A DNA stretch of 64,000 nt from SZUA-430 sp964547645 (GTDB lineage: Bacteria; Pseudomonadota; Alphaproteobacteria; Micropepsales; Micropepsaceae): the NCBI GenBank assembly GCA_964547645.1, contig CAZJOM010000008.1:1-64000 (forward strand), written 5' to 3'. Positions within the stretch are counted from its first letter, which is position 1, and each line of letters begins with the position of its first letter. The translations under genes were made by a program, and so were the position numbers. Under the pieces are notes generated by a model that saw only the letters and a program-made list of their open reading frames with translations, was not told where the DNA came from and ran no database searches. Positions 26,613 to 34,816 of the stretch are shown piece after piece.

Positions 26613-27992
26613 TCACTTGCCAAGTTGGCGCAGGCGGGCGTCAAGGATGCAATCCGCGTAGACGGCCGCGAGCAGGTCGCGGAGCGTCGCTTTTGGCTTG
26701 GTGGCCTTGGCGTCTTCGGTCTCCTTCTCCGCCAGGATCGCGGCCTTGTGCTCGCTGGTGACGGCGTCGAGGTGCTGGCGCGCTTGGACCGGACAGGCGT
26801 TCCAATAGGCAAGCGTGCCCTCGGCCTTTGCTTGGCCGACGGCCAGTCCGTCTGCGGCGAGGCCGCCGCTGATCGTGGCGTTACGCGTGAGGTCGAGTTC
26901 TTCGAGCCGGCAGGCGTTGCGCAGCTTTGGCCACAGCGTGGCGGCTTCGGCCCGTTCGGCATCGCTTGGCGGCAGAGACATTTCACCGTCCGTCGTCCGT
27001 CGTGCGCAGGCTTCGGCGACCTGCGCCTTTTGTAGGCAGGCCGCGATGTCGGTGCCGTCGGTGGTCACGGTGCAAAGGACCTTTCCGGCTGCAGACCCGT
27101 AGTCCGTTTGAACGCGTTCCTTGAAGTAGGCCCATTTGTCGACAGTGTCTTCGACTGCGGCTTCGACGGCGCGCGTGAAGTTGCGATTGATGCTGCCGCG
27201 CGGCGTGACGCCGGTGCCCCCTTTGCCGCGGCCGATCGGTCCAAAGTCTTTGCTGAGATCGGCGCGCATGACGCGACGCAGGCCGGAGACCGGGGCCCAG
27301 CTGCCGTACTCGCAACCGATCGTGACACCAAGGACGCTGACGTCGCCGGGACAGCCGCTGATCAGGCCATCGGGAAAGGCGTCGACGAGACGCGGGTCGA
27401 GCCATTTGGCGCGCCCGACATTGCCGAGTCCTGGCGGGTTCTCCGCTGTCGTCGCACCGTCGGCGGGTTTGTCGACCCAGTTCGTGCGTGCGTAGAAATC
27501 CTGCGCGGTGTGAAAGGCGCGGCCGAGGTGCGCGAGGACCGTACATTTGGCACTGCCCGGTTCGTTGCCGAATTGGCAGTCGAGTGCGATGTCGTCCGGC
27601 GTCGCGTCGGCGAGCTTGCCGGCTGCGACGACGGCGGCGTTCAACTCCGCCATGATCAGTGTGCGGCAGGCCGTGAGCGCCGCTTTCGCTTCGTCGGCCG
27701 TTTGGGCGTAGGGCGAGGCGTCTTCGGCGGGTGCCAGATAGTCGCCGCCGTCGCAATGGGCGGCTTGGTTCGCGCGCTCGCTCTCCGACTGGTCGGGGGC
27801 GCTGACGGCGCCCATCGTCTCGCCTTTGCCGGCCAGGATATCAAGCGTTGCGGGATCGAGGTCGGTGACCGCGGCGCGGGTGATACGCTCGTGCTCGGAG
27901 CCGAGGCCCTTTGTTGCGGGTTCTGTGCCGAAGGCAAGGGCTGCTGCGGTTACTGTCAGGCAGGCGGCGACAGCCAAGAGAATTCTAAGCAA
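26613..27992 (-). CDS. HET-C-like exported protein
   Basis: A 459-residue protein with a signal peptide (residues 1-20). LGSEHERITRAAV near the start and VLAHLGRAFHTAQDFYARTN then WVD in the middle match the HET-C / VWA7-related family, in which His and Asp residues of these helices are thought to bind metal as in phospholipase C-like folds. About twelve Cys suggest an exported, disulfide-bonded protein. The start codon is TTG, with GAGG six bases upstream and no better candidate. It lies 29 bp after mobA, so it could be transcribed with the formate dehydrogenase operon. Activity is unknown. Confidence 0.7.
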   Translation of the reverse strand: MLRILLAVAACLTVTAAALAFGTEPATKGLGSEHERITRAAVTDLDPATLDILAGKGETMGAVSAPDQSESERANQAAHCDGGDYLAPAEDASPYAQTADEAKAALTACRTLIMAELNAAVVAAGKLADATPDDIALDCQFGNEPGSAKCTVLAHLGRAFHTAQDFYARTNWVDKPADGATTAENPPGLGNVGRAKWLDPRLVDAFPDGLISGCPGDVSVLGVTIGCEYGSWAPVSGLRRVMRADLSKDFGPIGRGKGGTGVTPRGSINRNFTRAVEAAVEDTVDKWAYFKERVQTDYGSAAGKVLCTVTTDGTDIAACLQKAQVAEACARRTTDGEMSLPPSDAERAEAATLWPKLRNACRLEELDLTRNATISGGLAADGLAVGQAKAEGTLAYWNACPVQARQHLDAVTSEHKAAILAEKETEDAKATKPKATLRDLLAAVYADCILDARLRQLGK

Positions 27993-28021
27993 GGCGAACC
28001 TCAGCGTTGGGGGCTGCTTGA

Positions 28022-28785
28022 TTACAGCGATGGCGGTCGCGCGTGCAACGTCTGTTGGGTGTCCGCGGCTGGGGAAACGGCTGAGGCGAACCGCTCCAGA
28101 TCGGCTGGCGTGTTCACATTAGCGAAGGCCGTCGCGTCGGTGAACTGCACGCGGCTGGCGCCGGCCGCATCGAGTATCGCGTGCGTGCGGGGCAATTCAG
28201 GCCGACCGAGGGCCGTAAGCAGTGCGGCGAATATTTTCGTGTTCAGAGCGGCGACCAGCGGTTCAAAGCCGTTGGCGGTCTGTGCGTAGGTTCCAATGAC
28301 GGTTTGTGCCGCAAGGCGGCGGTAGATGTCGGGCGTGAGAAGCGGCATGTCGCATGGTGCGAAGGCGACGCTGTCTTCGCCAGCTTGAAGACCGGCGGCG
28401 AGGCCTGCGAGCGGGCCTTTGCCGGCGTGTTCCGGCGCGGCGTGAAGCAGCGGCNNNNNNNNNNNNNNNNNNNNNNNNNNNNNNNNNNNNNNNNNNNNNN
28501 NNNNNNNNNNNNNNNNNNNNNNNNNNNNNNNNNNNNNNNNNNNNNNNNNNNNNNGAGGCCTGCGAGCGGGCCTTTGCCGGCGTGTTCCGGCGCGGCGTGA
28601 AGCAGCGGCAAGCCTAGTGCTTCGTATCCGGCGTTCGGCGGCGCTTCGATGAAGACGCGCGTGCAGACTTGCGCCAGCACGTTAGCAACGCAGAGAGCCA
28701 TTGGGCGGCCAGCGAGTTCGATCAAGCCCTTGGGTTTGCCGCCGAAGCGGGTGCTGGCGCCACCGGCGAGGACGACGCCGATCAT
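28022..28785 (-). CDS. mobA: MobA, molybdenum cofactor guanylyltransferase (gap inside)
   Basis: The N-terminus MIGVVLAGGASTRFGGKPKG is the nucleotide-binding signature of MobA, which adds GMP to molybdopterin to make the guanine dinucleotide cofactor used by formate dehydrogenase. The middle is broken by 100 N (28455-28554) flanked by two identical 55-bp copies. Merging the copies gives an intact 202-residue protein with GPLAGLAAGLQAGE and PCDMPLLTPDIYRR in one frame, so the gene is probably whole. It overlaps the fdsD stop by ATGA and is the last gene of the cofactor-linked operon. Confidence 0.92.
28400..28454. repeat. 55-bp duplicate, left copy at assembly gap
   Basis: Identical over 55 bases to 28555-28609; the two copies flank the 100-N run exactly. 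This is the pattern left when two contigs ending in the same k-mer are scaffolded instead of merged. Confidence 0.95.
28455..28554. other. Assembly gap (100 N) inside mobA
   Basis: A run of exactly 100 N, a conventional placeholder length. The identical 55-bp flanks show that the true gap is probably zero. Removing 155 bases restores the reading frame. Confidence 0.97.
28555..28609. repeat. 55-bp duplicate, right copy at assembly gap
   Basis: Identical to 28400-28454. It encodes HAAPEHAGKGPLAG on the - strand, which is expected once in MobA. Confidence 0.95.
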
Positions 28786-29003
28786 GGCTTTGACTTCGCT
28801 CGGATGAGTTCGACGGCTTTGCGCACCAACGGGTCGAGGCCAGAGCCGCCTTGGTCGAGGTGGGCCACGATGTCGGCGCGCATGCCGGGGTCCCAGAATT
28901 TTTTCAGGTGATCGGCGATGGCGGCCGGGGCTTGTGCTTCGCCCTGGGCCTTAAAGAAGGCGCCGATTTGGTTTGCCATCATGGTCAGCTTCTCAGCGCG
29001 CAT
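28782..29003 (-). CDS. fdsD: Formate dehydrogenase delta subunit FdsD
   Basis: A 73-residue protein with KLTMMANQIGAFFKAQGE, then AIADHLKKFWDPGMR and LDPLVRKAVELIR. This matches the small delta subunit found in NAD-dependent formate dehydrogenase operons (FdsD), needed for active enzyme though its exact role is unclear. The start at 29003 is chosen because upstream residues belong to the fdhD frame. It overlaps fdhD by eleven bases and mobA by ATGA. Confidence 0.88.
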   Translation of the reverse strand: MRAEKLTMMANQIGAFFKAQGEAQAPAAIADHLKKFWDPGMRADIVAHLDQGGSGLDPLVRKAVELIRAKSKP

Positions 29004-29799
29004 GATCGCTGATCCGCTCAGGGTGAGTGAAGACTTCGAGGCCGTCGTCGCGAACCACGCCGGCAATGGTGATAACAGCTGCGTTGGCTTCCTGCACGGC
29101 GAGCGTTGTCGGGGCGGAGATGGCAGCCAGGATGGGAGCACCCATTTTGGCTGTCTTCTGAACGAGTTCGACGGAGATGCGGCTCGTCATCAAGATGACA
29201 CCATCGGCTTTGCGTCCGGCACGCACGAGCGCACCGGCGAGCTTATCTAGCGCGTTATGGCGGCCGACGTCTTCGCGCACGGCGACGATGCCTTCGCCTG
29301 GGACGTAGAGCGCCGCCGCATGCGTGGCGTGGGTTTCTTGGTTTAGCGGCTGCATCGCGCCCAGCGCGCTCATCGCAGCGACAATATCCGCCGCGGTGAC
29401 GACGAGCGGCGCAGTCACCGCGGTCAACGGGGATATCGCTTCGCCGATACTCTCGACGCCGCAGAGGCCACAACCGACGGGGCCTGCGCGGTGACGGCGA
29501 CGCGCGATCAGGGTCTCTCGGTTGGCGGTGGTGAGCGATACTCTCAGTTCAATCCCGCGGTCGACTTCTACGATCGCGATTCCGGTGATCTCGTCTGTTG
29601 AGGCAACGATGCCGTCGTTGAGCGCGAAGCCGATGGCGAAGTCTTCCAAGTCGGCGGGCGTTGCCATCATCACCGCCTCGGTGCCGCCGTCGAAGACGAA
29701 GGCGACGGGCGTTTCGCTTGCCAACGTGCGCTCGCCCTCGGCTGCGGCGGTGCCGCGCCAGGCTCTGCGTTTATGTGGCTCGGACGGCTTCAGTGTCAT
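28993..29799 (-). CDS. fdhD: FdhD, formate dehydrogenase sulfur-transfer chaperone
   Basis: A 268-residue protein. GPVGCGLCGVESIGEA holds the CxxC pair that carries persulfide. Other FdhD blocks are ASETPVAFVFDGG, EDFAIGFALNDGI, VREDVGRHNALDKLAGA and MTSRISVELVQKTA. FdhD moves sulfur from a cysteine desulfurase to the molybdenum or tungsten centre of formate dehydrogenase, making the sulfido ligand essential for activity. It overlaps the fdsA stop by ATGA and the fdsD start by eleven bases. Confidence 0.93.
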   Translation of the reverse strand: MTLKPSEPHKRRAWRGTAAAEGERTLASETPVAFVFDGGTEAVMMATPADLEDFAIGFALNDGIVASTDEITGIAIVEVDRGIELRVSLTTANRETLIARRRHRAGPVGCGLCGVESIGEAISPLTAVTAPLVVTAADIVAAMSALGAMQPLNQETHATHAAALYVPGEGIVAVREDVGRHNALDKLAGALVRAGRKADGVILMTSRISVELVQKTAKMGAPILAAISAPTTLAVQEANAAVITIAGVVRDDGLEVFTHPERISDHAR

Positions 29800-32639
29800 T
29801 CCCCGGCGGCTGGTTCGGCGATGCGGCGGCGGCTGCGGCCAAGTTGGGCGTAGTCCTGCTGCCACTCGCTGGGGCCGTTCGATGGCGAGACTTGCACGGC
29901 GGTGACTTTGTATTCCGGGCAATTCGTTGCCCAGTCGGAGAACTCGGTTGTCACCACGTTCGTTTGCGTTTCCGACATGTGGAACGTGGTGTAGACGACC
30001 CCGGGGGCGACGCGGTCGGTGATGGTGGCGCGCAGGCTGGTTTCGCCTTCGCGGCTGGCGAGCTTCACCCAGTCGCCGTCCTTGATGCCACGTTGTTCGG
30101 CGTCGTGCGGGTGAATCTCCAGGACATCTTCGTCGTGCCAGATCGTGTTCTGCGTGCGGCGCGTCTGGATGCCGACATTGTATTGCGACAACACGCGGCC
30201 GGTGGTGAGCAGCAAAGGGAAACGCGGGCCGACCTTTTCGTCGGTCGGCACGTATTCGGTGATCATGAAGCGGCCCTTACCGCGCACGAAGCCGTCCGCG
30301 TGCATGACAGGCGTGCCTTCGGGCGCGGCTTGGTTGCACGGCCATTGGATCGAGCCCAGGGCTTCGAGCTTCTCGAACGACACGCCGGCAAAGGTTGGTG
30401 TCAGGCGGGCGATCTCGTCCATGATCTCGCGTGCGTGGCTGTAGTGCATCTTGTAGCCGAGCGCGTTCGCTAGCAGCTGCGTGATCTGCCAATCCTCGTG
30501 GCCGTTCTTCGGCGTCATCACCTTGCGCACGGGTTGGATGCGGCGCTCGGCGTTTGTGAACGTGCCGTTCTTTTCCAGGAACGTCGAGCCGGGCAGAAAG
30601 ACGTGGGCGAAGTTTGCAGTTTCGGTCAAGAAGAGATCGTGGACGACGACGCATTCCATCGCGGCGAAGGCGGCGGCGACGTGCTTTGTGTTCGGGTCGG
30701 ACTGGAGGATGTCTTCGCCTTGGATGTAGATGCCCTTGAAGCGGCCATCGAGTGCGGCATCGAGCATGTTGGGGATGCGCAGGCCCGGCTCGGCGTCGAG
30801 CGGCGTGTGCCATAGCGCTTCGAACATCGCGCGCGCGCCGTCGTCGGAGACGTGGCGGTAGCCGGAGAGCTCGTGTGGGAACGAACCCATGTCGCAGGAC
30901 CCCTGCACATTGTTTTGTCCCCGCAACGGATTCACGCCGACGCCGGGGCGGCCGATGTTGCCGGTCGCCATCGCGAGGTTGGCGATCGCCATCACGGCGG
31001 TGGTGCCCTGGCTGTGCTCGGTGACGCCGAGGCCGTAGTAAATCGCGGCGTTGCCGCCGGTTGCGTAGAGGCGGGCGGCGCCACGGATCGCGGCGGCGGG
31101 AACGCCGGTCGCGTGCTCGGTCGCTTCGGGGCTGTTCGCGTGGTTTGCGACGAACGCGGCCCACGCGGCGAAGGCGTCGGGTTCGCAACGGTCGGTGACG
31201 AATTTCTTGTCGATCAGGTTTTCGGTGACGATGACGTGTGCGAGTGCGGTCAGGACCGCGACGTTCGTGCCCGGCAGTAATGGTAGGTGGAACGCGGCTT
31301 CGACGTGAGGCGTGCGGACGAGGTCGATGCGGCGCGGGTCGATGACAATGAGCTTCGCGCCCTCGCGCAGACGGCGCTTTATGCGTGAGGCGAAGACGGG
31401 ATGGCCGTCGGTCGGGTTCGCGCCGATGACGACGATGACGTCGGCATGTTCGACGCTATCAAAGTCCTGCGTGCCGGCGGAGGTGCCGAAGGTGGTCTTC
31501 AGGCCGTAGCCGGTGGGCGAATGGCAAACGCGGGCGCAGGTGTCGACGTTGTTGTTGCCGAAGGCAGCGCGCACGAGCTTTTGAACCAGGAACGTCTCTT
31601 CGTTCGTGCAGCGCGAGGAGGTCACGCCGCCGACGGAAAGGCGGCCGTACTTTGTTTGGATACGTTTGAATTCCGACGCCGTGTGGGCGATGGCTTCTTC
31701 CCAGCTGACCTTGCGCCAGGGTTCGTCGATGCGGGCGCGGATCATCGGCTCAAGGATGCGGTCGCGGTGGGTGGCGTAGCCCCAGGCGAAGCGGCCCTTG
31801 ACGCACGAATGTCCGTGGTTCGCTTTGCCGTCCTTGTGCGGCACCATGCGGACGAGTTCTTCGCCGCGCATCTCGGCCTTGAAGGCGCAGCCGACGCCGC
31901 AATAGGCGCAAGTGGTAACCACGGCCTGTTCGGGGACGCCGATCTCGATCACCGATTTTTCGCTGAGCGTCGCGGTAGGGCAGGCTTGGACGCAGGCGCC
32001 GCAAGAAACGCATTCCGAATTCAGAAACGACTCCGACATGCCGGCGGATACTTTGGAGTCGAAGCCGCGGCCTTCAATCGTCAGCGCGAACGTGCCTTGG
32101 GTCTCTTCGCAGGCGCGCACACAGCGCGAGCAGACGATGCACTTCGCCGGATCGAACGTGAAGTATGGGTTAGACTCGTCCTTGGCTTGGGCGAGGTGAT
32201 TTTCGCCGGCGTAACCGTAGCGCACATCGCGCAGGCCGACGGCACCGGCCATGTCCTGCAACTCGCAATCGCCGTTGGCGGCGCAGGTGAGGCAGTCGAG
32301 GGGGTGGTCGGAGATGTAGAGTTCCATTACGCCGCGGCGCAGATCTTTGAGCAGTGGCGTCTGCGTCTTGACCTTCATGCCCGTGGCGACCGGCGTCGTG
32401 CAGGAAGCTGGCGTGCCGGGACGGCCTTCGATCTCAACGAGGCACAAACGGCAGGACCCGAAGGCGTCGAGGCTGTCGGTGGCGCAGAGCTTGGGCACAC
32501 CGATGCCAGCCTCCCGCGCGGCACGCAGAATTGAGGTGCCCTCGGGGACCGCCACGTCGCGGCCGTCAATCGTCAGGCGAACGTGGTGTTCGCTCAACGA
32601 TGGTGGCGTGCCTAGATCGTGGTCGGTGACGCGTGCCAT
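29796..32639 (-). CDS. fdsA: NAD-dependent formate dehydrogenase alpha subunit FdsA
   Basis: A 947-residue protein. Order: a 2Fe-2S ferredoxin-type domain (GSCRLCLVEIEG), the His-Cys [4Fe-4S] segment (HPLDCLTCAANGDCELQ), two 4Fe-4S clusters (CIVCSRCVRAC and CVSCGACVQAC), another [4Fe-4S] motif at the start of the molybdopterin domain (CAYCGVGC), and the molybdenum and dinucleotide-binding domains. The metal ligand is C372 in RVCHSPTGYGL, so this is a Cys rather than selenocysteine enzyme. It oxidises formate to CO2 and passes electrons via FdsG/FdsB to NAD+. It starts nine bases after the fdsB stop. Cytoplasmic: no Tat signal. Confidence 0.95.
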   Translation of the reverse strand: MARVTDHDLGTPPSLSEHHVRLTIDGRDVAVPEGTSILRAAREAGIGVPKLCATDSLDAFGSCRLCLVEIEGRPGTPASCTTPVATGMKVKTQTPLLKDLRRGVMELYISDHPLDCLTCAANGDCELQDMAGAVGLRDVRYGYAGENHLAQAKDESNPYFTFDPAKCIVCSRCVRACEETQGTFALTIEGRGFDSKVSAGMSESFLNSECVSCGACVQACPTATLSEKSVIEIGVPEQAVVTTCAYCGVGCAFKAEMRGEELVRMVPHKDGKANHGHSCVKGRFAWGYATHRDRILEPMIRARIDEPWRKVSWEEAIAHTASEFKRIQTKYGRLSVGGVTSSRCTNEETFLVQKLVRAAFGNNNVDTCARVCHSPTGYGLKTTFGTSAGTQDFDSVEHADVIVVIGANPTDGHPVFASRIKRRLREGAKLIVIDPRRIDLVRTPHVEAAFHLPLLPGTNVAVLTALAHVIVTENLIDKKFVTDRCEPDAFAAWAAFVANHANSPEATEHATGVPAAAIRGAARLYATGGNAAIYYGLGVTEHSQGTTAVMAIANLAMATGNIGRPGVGVNPLRGQNNVQGSCDMGSFPHELSGYRHVSDDGARAMFEALWHTPLDAEPGLRIPNMLDAALDGRFKGIYIQGEDILQSDPNTKHVAAAFAAMECVVVHDLFLTETANFAHVFLPGSTFLEKNGTFTNAERRIQPVRKVMTPKNGHEDWQITQLLANALGYKMHYSHAREIMDEIARLTPTFAGVSFEKLEALGSIQWPCNQAAPEGTPVMHADGFVRGKGRFMITEYVPTDEKVGPRFPLLLTTGRVLSQYNVGIQTRRTQNTIWHDEDVLEIHPHDAEQRGIKDGDWVKLASREGETSLRATITDRVAPGVVYTTFHMSETQTNVVTTEFSDWATNCPEYKVTAVQVSPSNGPSEWQQDYAQLGRSRRRIAEPAAGE

Positions 32640-32648
32640 TCGGCGAGT

Positions 32649-34181
32649 TTACTCCGCGGCCGGACGATTTGCGCGGGGCATGAAATCCTCCGGGAAATGG
32701 CGCAAAGCGCTCAAAACCGGGTAGGGCGTAAAGCCGCCGAGCGCGCAGAGTGAGCCGAGCTTTAGCGTTTGGCAGAGGTCCGTGAGCAGGCTCAAGTTCA
32801 TCTCCCGTTTCTCGCCGGCCAGGATGCGGTCAATGACTTCGACGCCGCGGGTGGAACCGATGCGGCAGGGGGTGCACTTGCCGCAGCTTTCGATGGCGCA
32901 GAATTCCATGGCGAAGCGGGCTTGGGCTGCCATGTCGACGGTGTCGTCGAAAACGACGATGCCGCCGTGGCCGATCAGGCCGTCGAGTGCGGCAAAAGCT
33001 TCGTAATCGAAGGGCGTGTCGAACAGCGCAGGCGGAAAGTAGGCGCCGAGCGGACCGCCGCATTGCACGGCGCGAACCGGGCGGCCGGTGGCGGTGCCGC
33101 CGCCGACTTCGTCGACGAGTTCGCCGAGCGTGATACCGAACGGCACTTCGAACAAGCCTGCGCGTTTCACGTTGCCTGCGAGTTGAATCGGCATCGTGCC
33201 GCGCGATTTGCCGTGGCCGATGGAGGCGTAGGCGTCCGCGCCATTTGCCAAGATCCACGGCACGGTGGCGAGCGAGAGGACGTTGTTGACGACCGTCGGC
33301 TCGCCGAACAGGCCTTCGTGCACGGGCAGCGGTGGCTTGGCGCGGACTTGGCCGCGCTTGCCTTCCAGGCTTTCGAGGAGCGCGGTTTCTTCGCCGCAGA
33401 CATAGGCGCCGGCGCCGACTCTGAGTTCGAGATCGAACTTGTCGTCGAGCAGGCCTGCCGCGCGGGCGATGCCGATCGCTTTGGCGAAGGTCGCGTTCGC
33501 GTGCGGGTATTCCGAGCGGCCGTAGACGTAGCCCTTGCGCGCGCCGACGGCGAAGGCGGCGATCATCATGCCTTCGATCAGCGCGAACGGATCGCCTTCC
33601 ATCAGCATGCGGTCGGCGAAGGTGCCGCTGTCGCCTTCGTCGGCGTTGCAGACGATGTATTTGCGGTCGCCTTTGGCATCGGCCGCGGACTTCCACTTGA
33701 CGCCGGTTGGGAATCCGGCGCCGCCGCGGCCGCGCAAGCCGGCTTGGATGATCGTCGAGATCGTTGCTACGGGGCCCAGCGCTTTTGCGCGACGCCATCC
33801 TTCGAAGCCGCCGTGGTTGCGATAATCGTCGAGCGACAGCGGATCGACGATGCCGCAGCGCGCGAAGGTGATACGCGTCTGCCGTTTGAGCCACGGGTGC
33901 TGATCGACAAGGCCGATGCAGGCAGGGTGGGGCTTGCCTTCCAGCATGCCTGCGTCGATGAGTGCGGGTATGTCTGCGGCCTGGACCGTTCCGTAACCGA
34001 CGCGGCCTTGCGGCGTTTGAACTTCGATCAACGGTTCCAGCCAATGCATGCCGCGCGAGCCCGTGCGCACGATGTCGATCGCGATGTTTCGCGTGCGAGC
34101 AACGCCGTGCAGCGTGCGCGCGACGGCCTCGGCGCCAAGGCCCAGTGCGGCTACGTCGTTCGGGATGAAGACGCGCATCAT
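32649..34181 (-). CDS. fdsB: Formate dehydrogenase beta subunit FdsB (NuoF-like)
   Basis: A 510-residue protein with an N-terminal thioredoxin-like ferredoxin region (residues 1-95) and a NuoF-like body. GLRGRGGAGFPTGVKW and CNADEGDSGTFADRMLMEGD bind FMN and NADH. GAYVCGEETALLESLEG and the [4Fe-4S] motif ESCGKCTPCRIGSTRG follow. It takes electrons from FdsA clusters and reduces NAD+. The start at 34181 overlaps the fdsG stop (ATGA), which supports it over the second ATG. Confidence 0.94.
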   Translation of the reverse strand: MMRVFIPNDVAALGLGAEAVARTLHGVARTRNIAIDIVRTGSRGMHWLEPLIEVQTPQGRVGYGTVQAADIPALIDAGMLEGKPHPACIGLVDQHPWLKRQTRITFARCGIVDPLSLDDYRNHGGFEGWRRAKALGPVATISTIIQAGLRGRGGAGFPTGVKWKSAADAKGDRKYIVCNADEGDSGTFADRMLMEGDPFALIEGMMIAAFAVGARKGYVYGRSEYPHANATFAKAIGIARAAGLLDDKFDLELRVGAGAYVCGEETALLESLEGKRGQVRAKPPLPVHEGLFGEPTVVNNVLSLATVPWILANGADAYASIGHGKSRGTMPIQLAGNVKRAGLFEVPFGITLGELVDEVGGGTATGRPVRAVQCGGPLGAYFPPALFDTPFDYEAFAALDGLIGHGGIVVFDDTVDMAAQARFAMEFCAIESCGKCTPCRIGSTRGVEVIDRILAGEKREMNLSLLTDLCQTLKLGSLCALGGFTPYPVLSALRHFPEDFMPRANRPAAE

Positions 34182-34666
34182 CCGGCGTTCTCGGCGATGG
34201 CGATCAGGTGTTTGCTCTCCGCCCGGCCGTGGGGCTCGCCGTTGACGAGCGTGGCTGGCGCCACGGAGCAGAGGCCAAGGCAGTAGACCGCTTCGACAGT
34301 GATGGCGCCGTCAGCCGTGGTCTCACCCCAGCCGACGCGGAAGTGTCTCAGGATTGCGTCGGCAAGCGCCCGGCCGCCCATCGCCTGACAAGCTTCCGCG
34401 CGGCATAGCTTGATGACGCGCCGGCCCGGCGGGCTCTCGCGGAAGTCGTGATAGAAAGAGACGACGCCATAGACCTCCGCGCGCGTCAGGTTCAGCGCGT
34501 CGGCGATGATGGGGATGGCGTCACGCGGGATGAATCCTGTCGCGTGCTGGACGGCGTGAAGGATCGGCAGCAGCGGCCCCTCAAGATGGGCGTGGTTCGC
34601 CACGATCCCGCGGATCTGCGCTTCGTTCCAGCTGACGTCGGTCACTCGATCCATCCCGCGAAGCAT
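34178..34666 (-). CDS. fdsG: Formate dehydrogenase gamma subunit FdsG (NuoE-like)
   Basis: A 162-residue protein with a helical N-terminus (ILHAVQHATGFIPRDAIPII) and a thioredoxin-like [2Fe-2S] domain with ligands in CRAEACQAMGG and CLGLCSVAPA. This is the NuoE-type subunit of soluble formate dehydrogenase. It is the first gene of the operon fdsG-fdsB-fdsA-fdhD-fdsD-mobA. The upstream region to the tRNA-Gln gene is only 31 bp long. A second ATG four codons in is possible. Confidence 0.92.
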   Translation of the reverse strand: MLRGMDRVTDVSWNEAQIRGIVANHAHLEGPLLPILHAVQHATGFIPRDAIPIIADALNLTRAEVYGVVSFYHDFRESPPGRRVIKLCRAEACQAMGGRALADAILRHFRVGWGETTADGAITVEAVYCLGLCSVAPATLVNGEPHGRAESKHLIAIAENAG

Positions 34667-34697
34667 CGTGGGGTGGAGAATAGCGCATATCCGGAGG

Positions 34698-34771
34698 TGG
34701 TTGGGGGACTAGGATTCGAACCTAGACAGGCAGAGTCAGAGTCTGCAGTCCTACCGTTAGACGATCCCCCA
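34698..34771 (-). tRNA. tRNA-Gln (anticodon CTG)
   Basis: On the - strand a 74-nt cloverleaf: acceptor TGGGGGA/TCCCCCA, anticodon stem GCAGA/TCTGC with loop CTCTGAC (anticodon CTG), T-arm CTAGGTTCGAATCCTAG, and an encoded CCA end. It lies between the ccm and fds operons, both read in the same direction. Confidence 0.95.
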
Positions 34772-34816
34772 ACGGAGGGGCGTCTTATAAGTCCCAAGCG
34801 CGTTGGGCGGCAAGCG

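Noticed and set aside
28400..28609. 55-bp repeats as transposon target duplication or att sites
   Set aside because: They flank exactly 100 N, and the same pattern with the same repeat length occurs at a second, unrelated gap, so assembly artefact explains both.
28243..28785. MobA frame that continues through the N run into a different C-terminus
   Set aside because: It only exists because the artificial 155 bases shift the frame; merging the 55-bp copies gives the true MobA C-terminus.
31401..34286. 377- and 505-codon + strand ORFs antisense to fdsA and fdsB
   Set aside because: Shadows of strongly supported formate dehydrogenase genes with no domain of their own.
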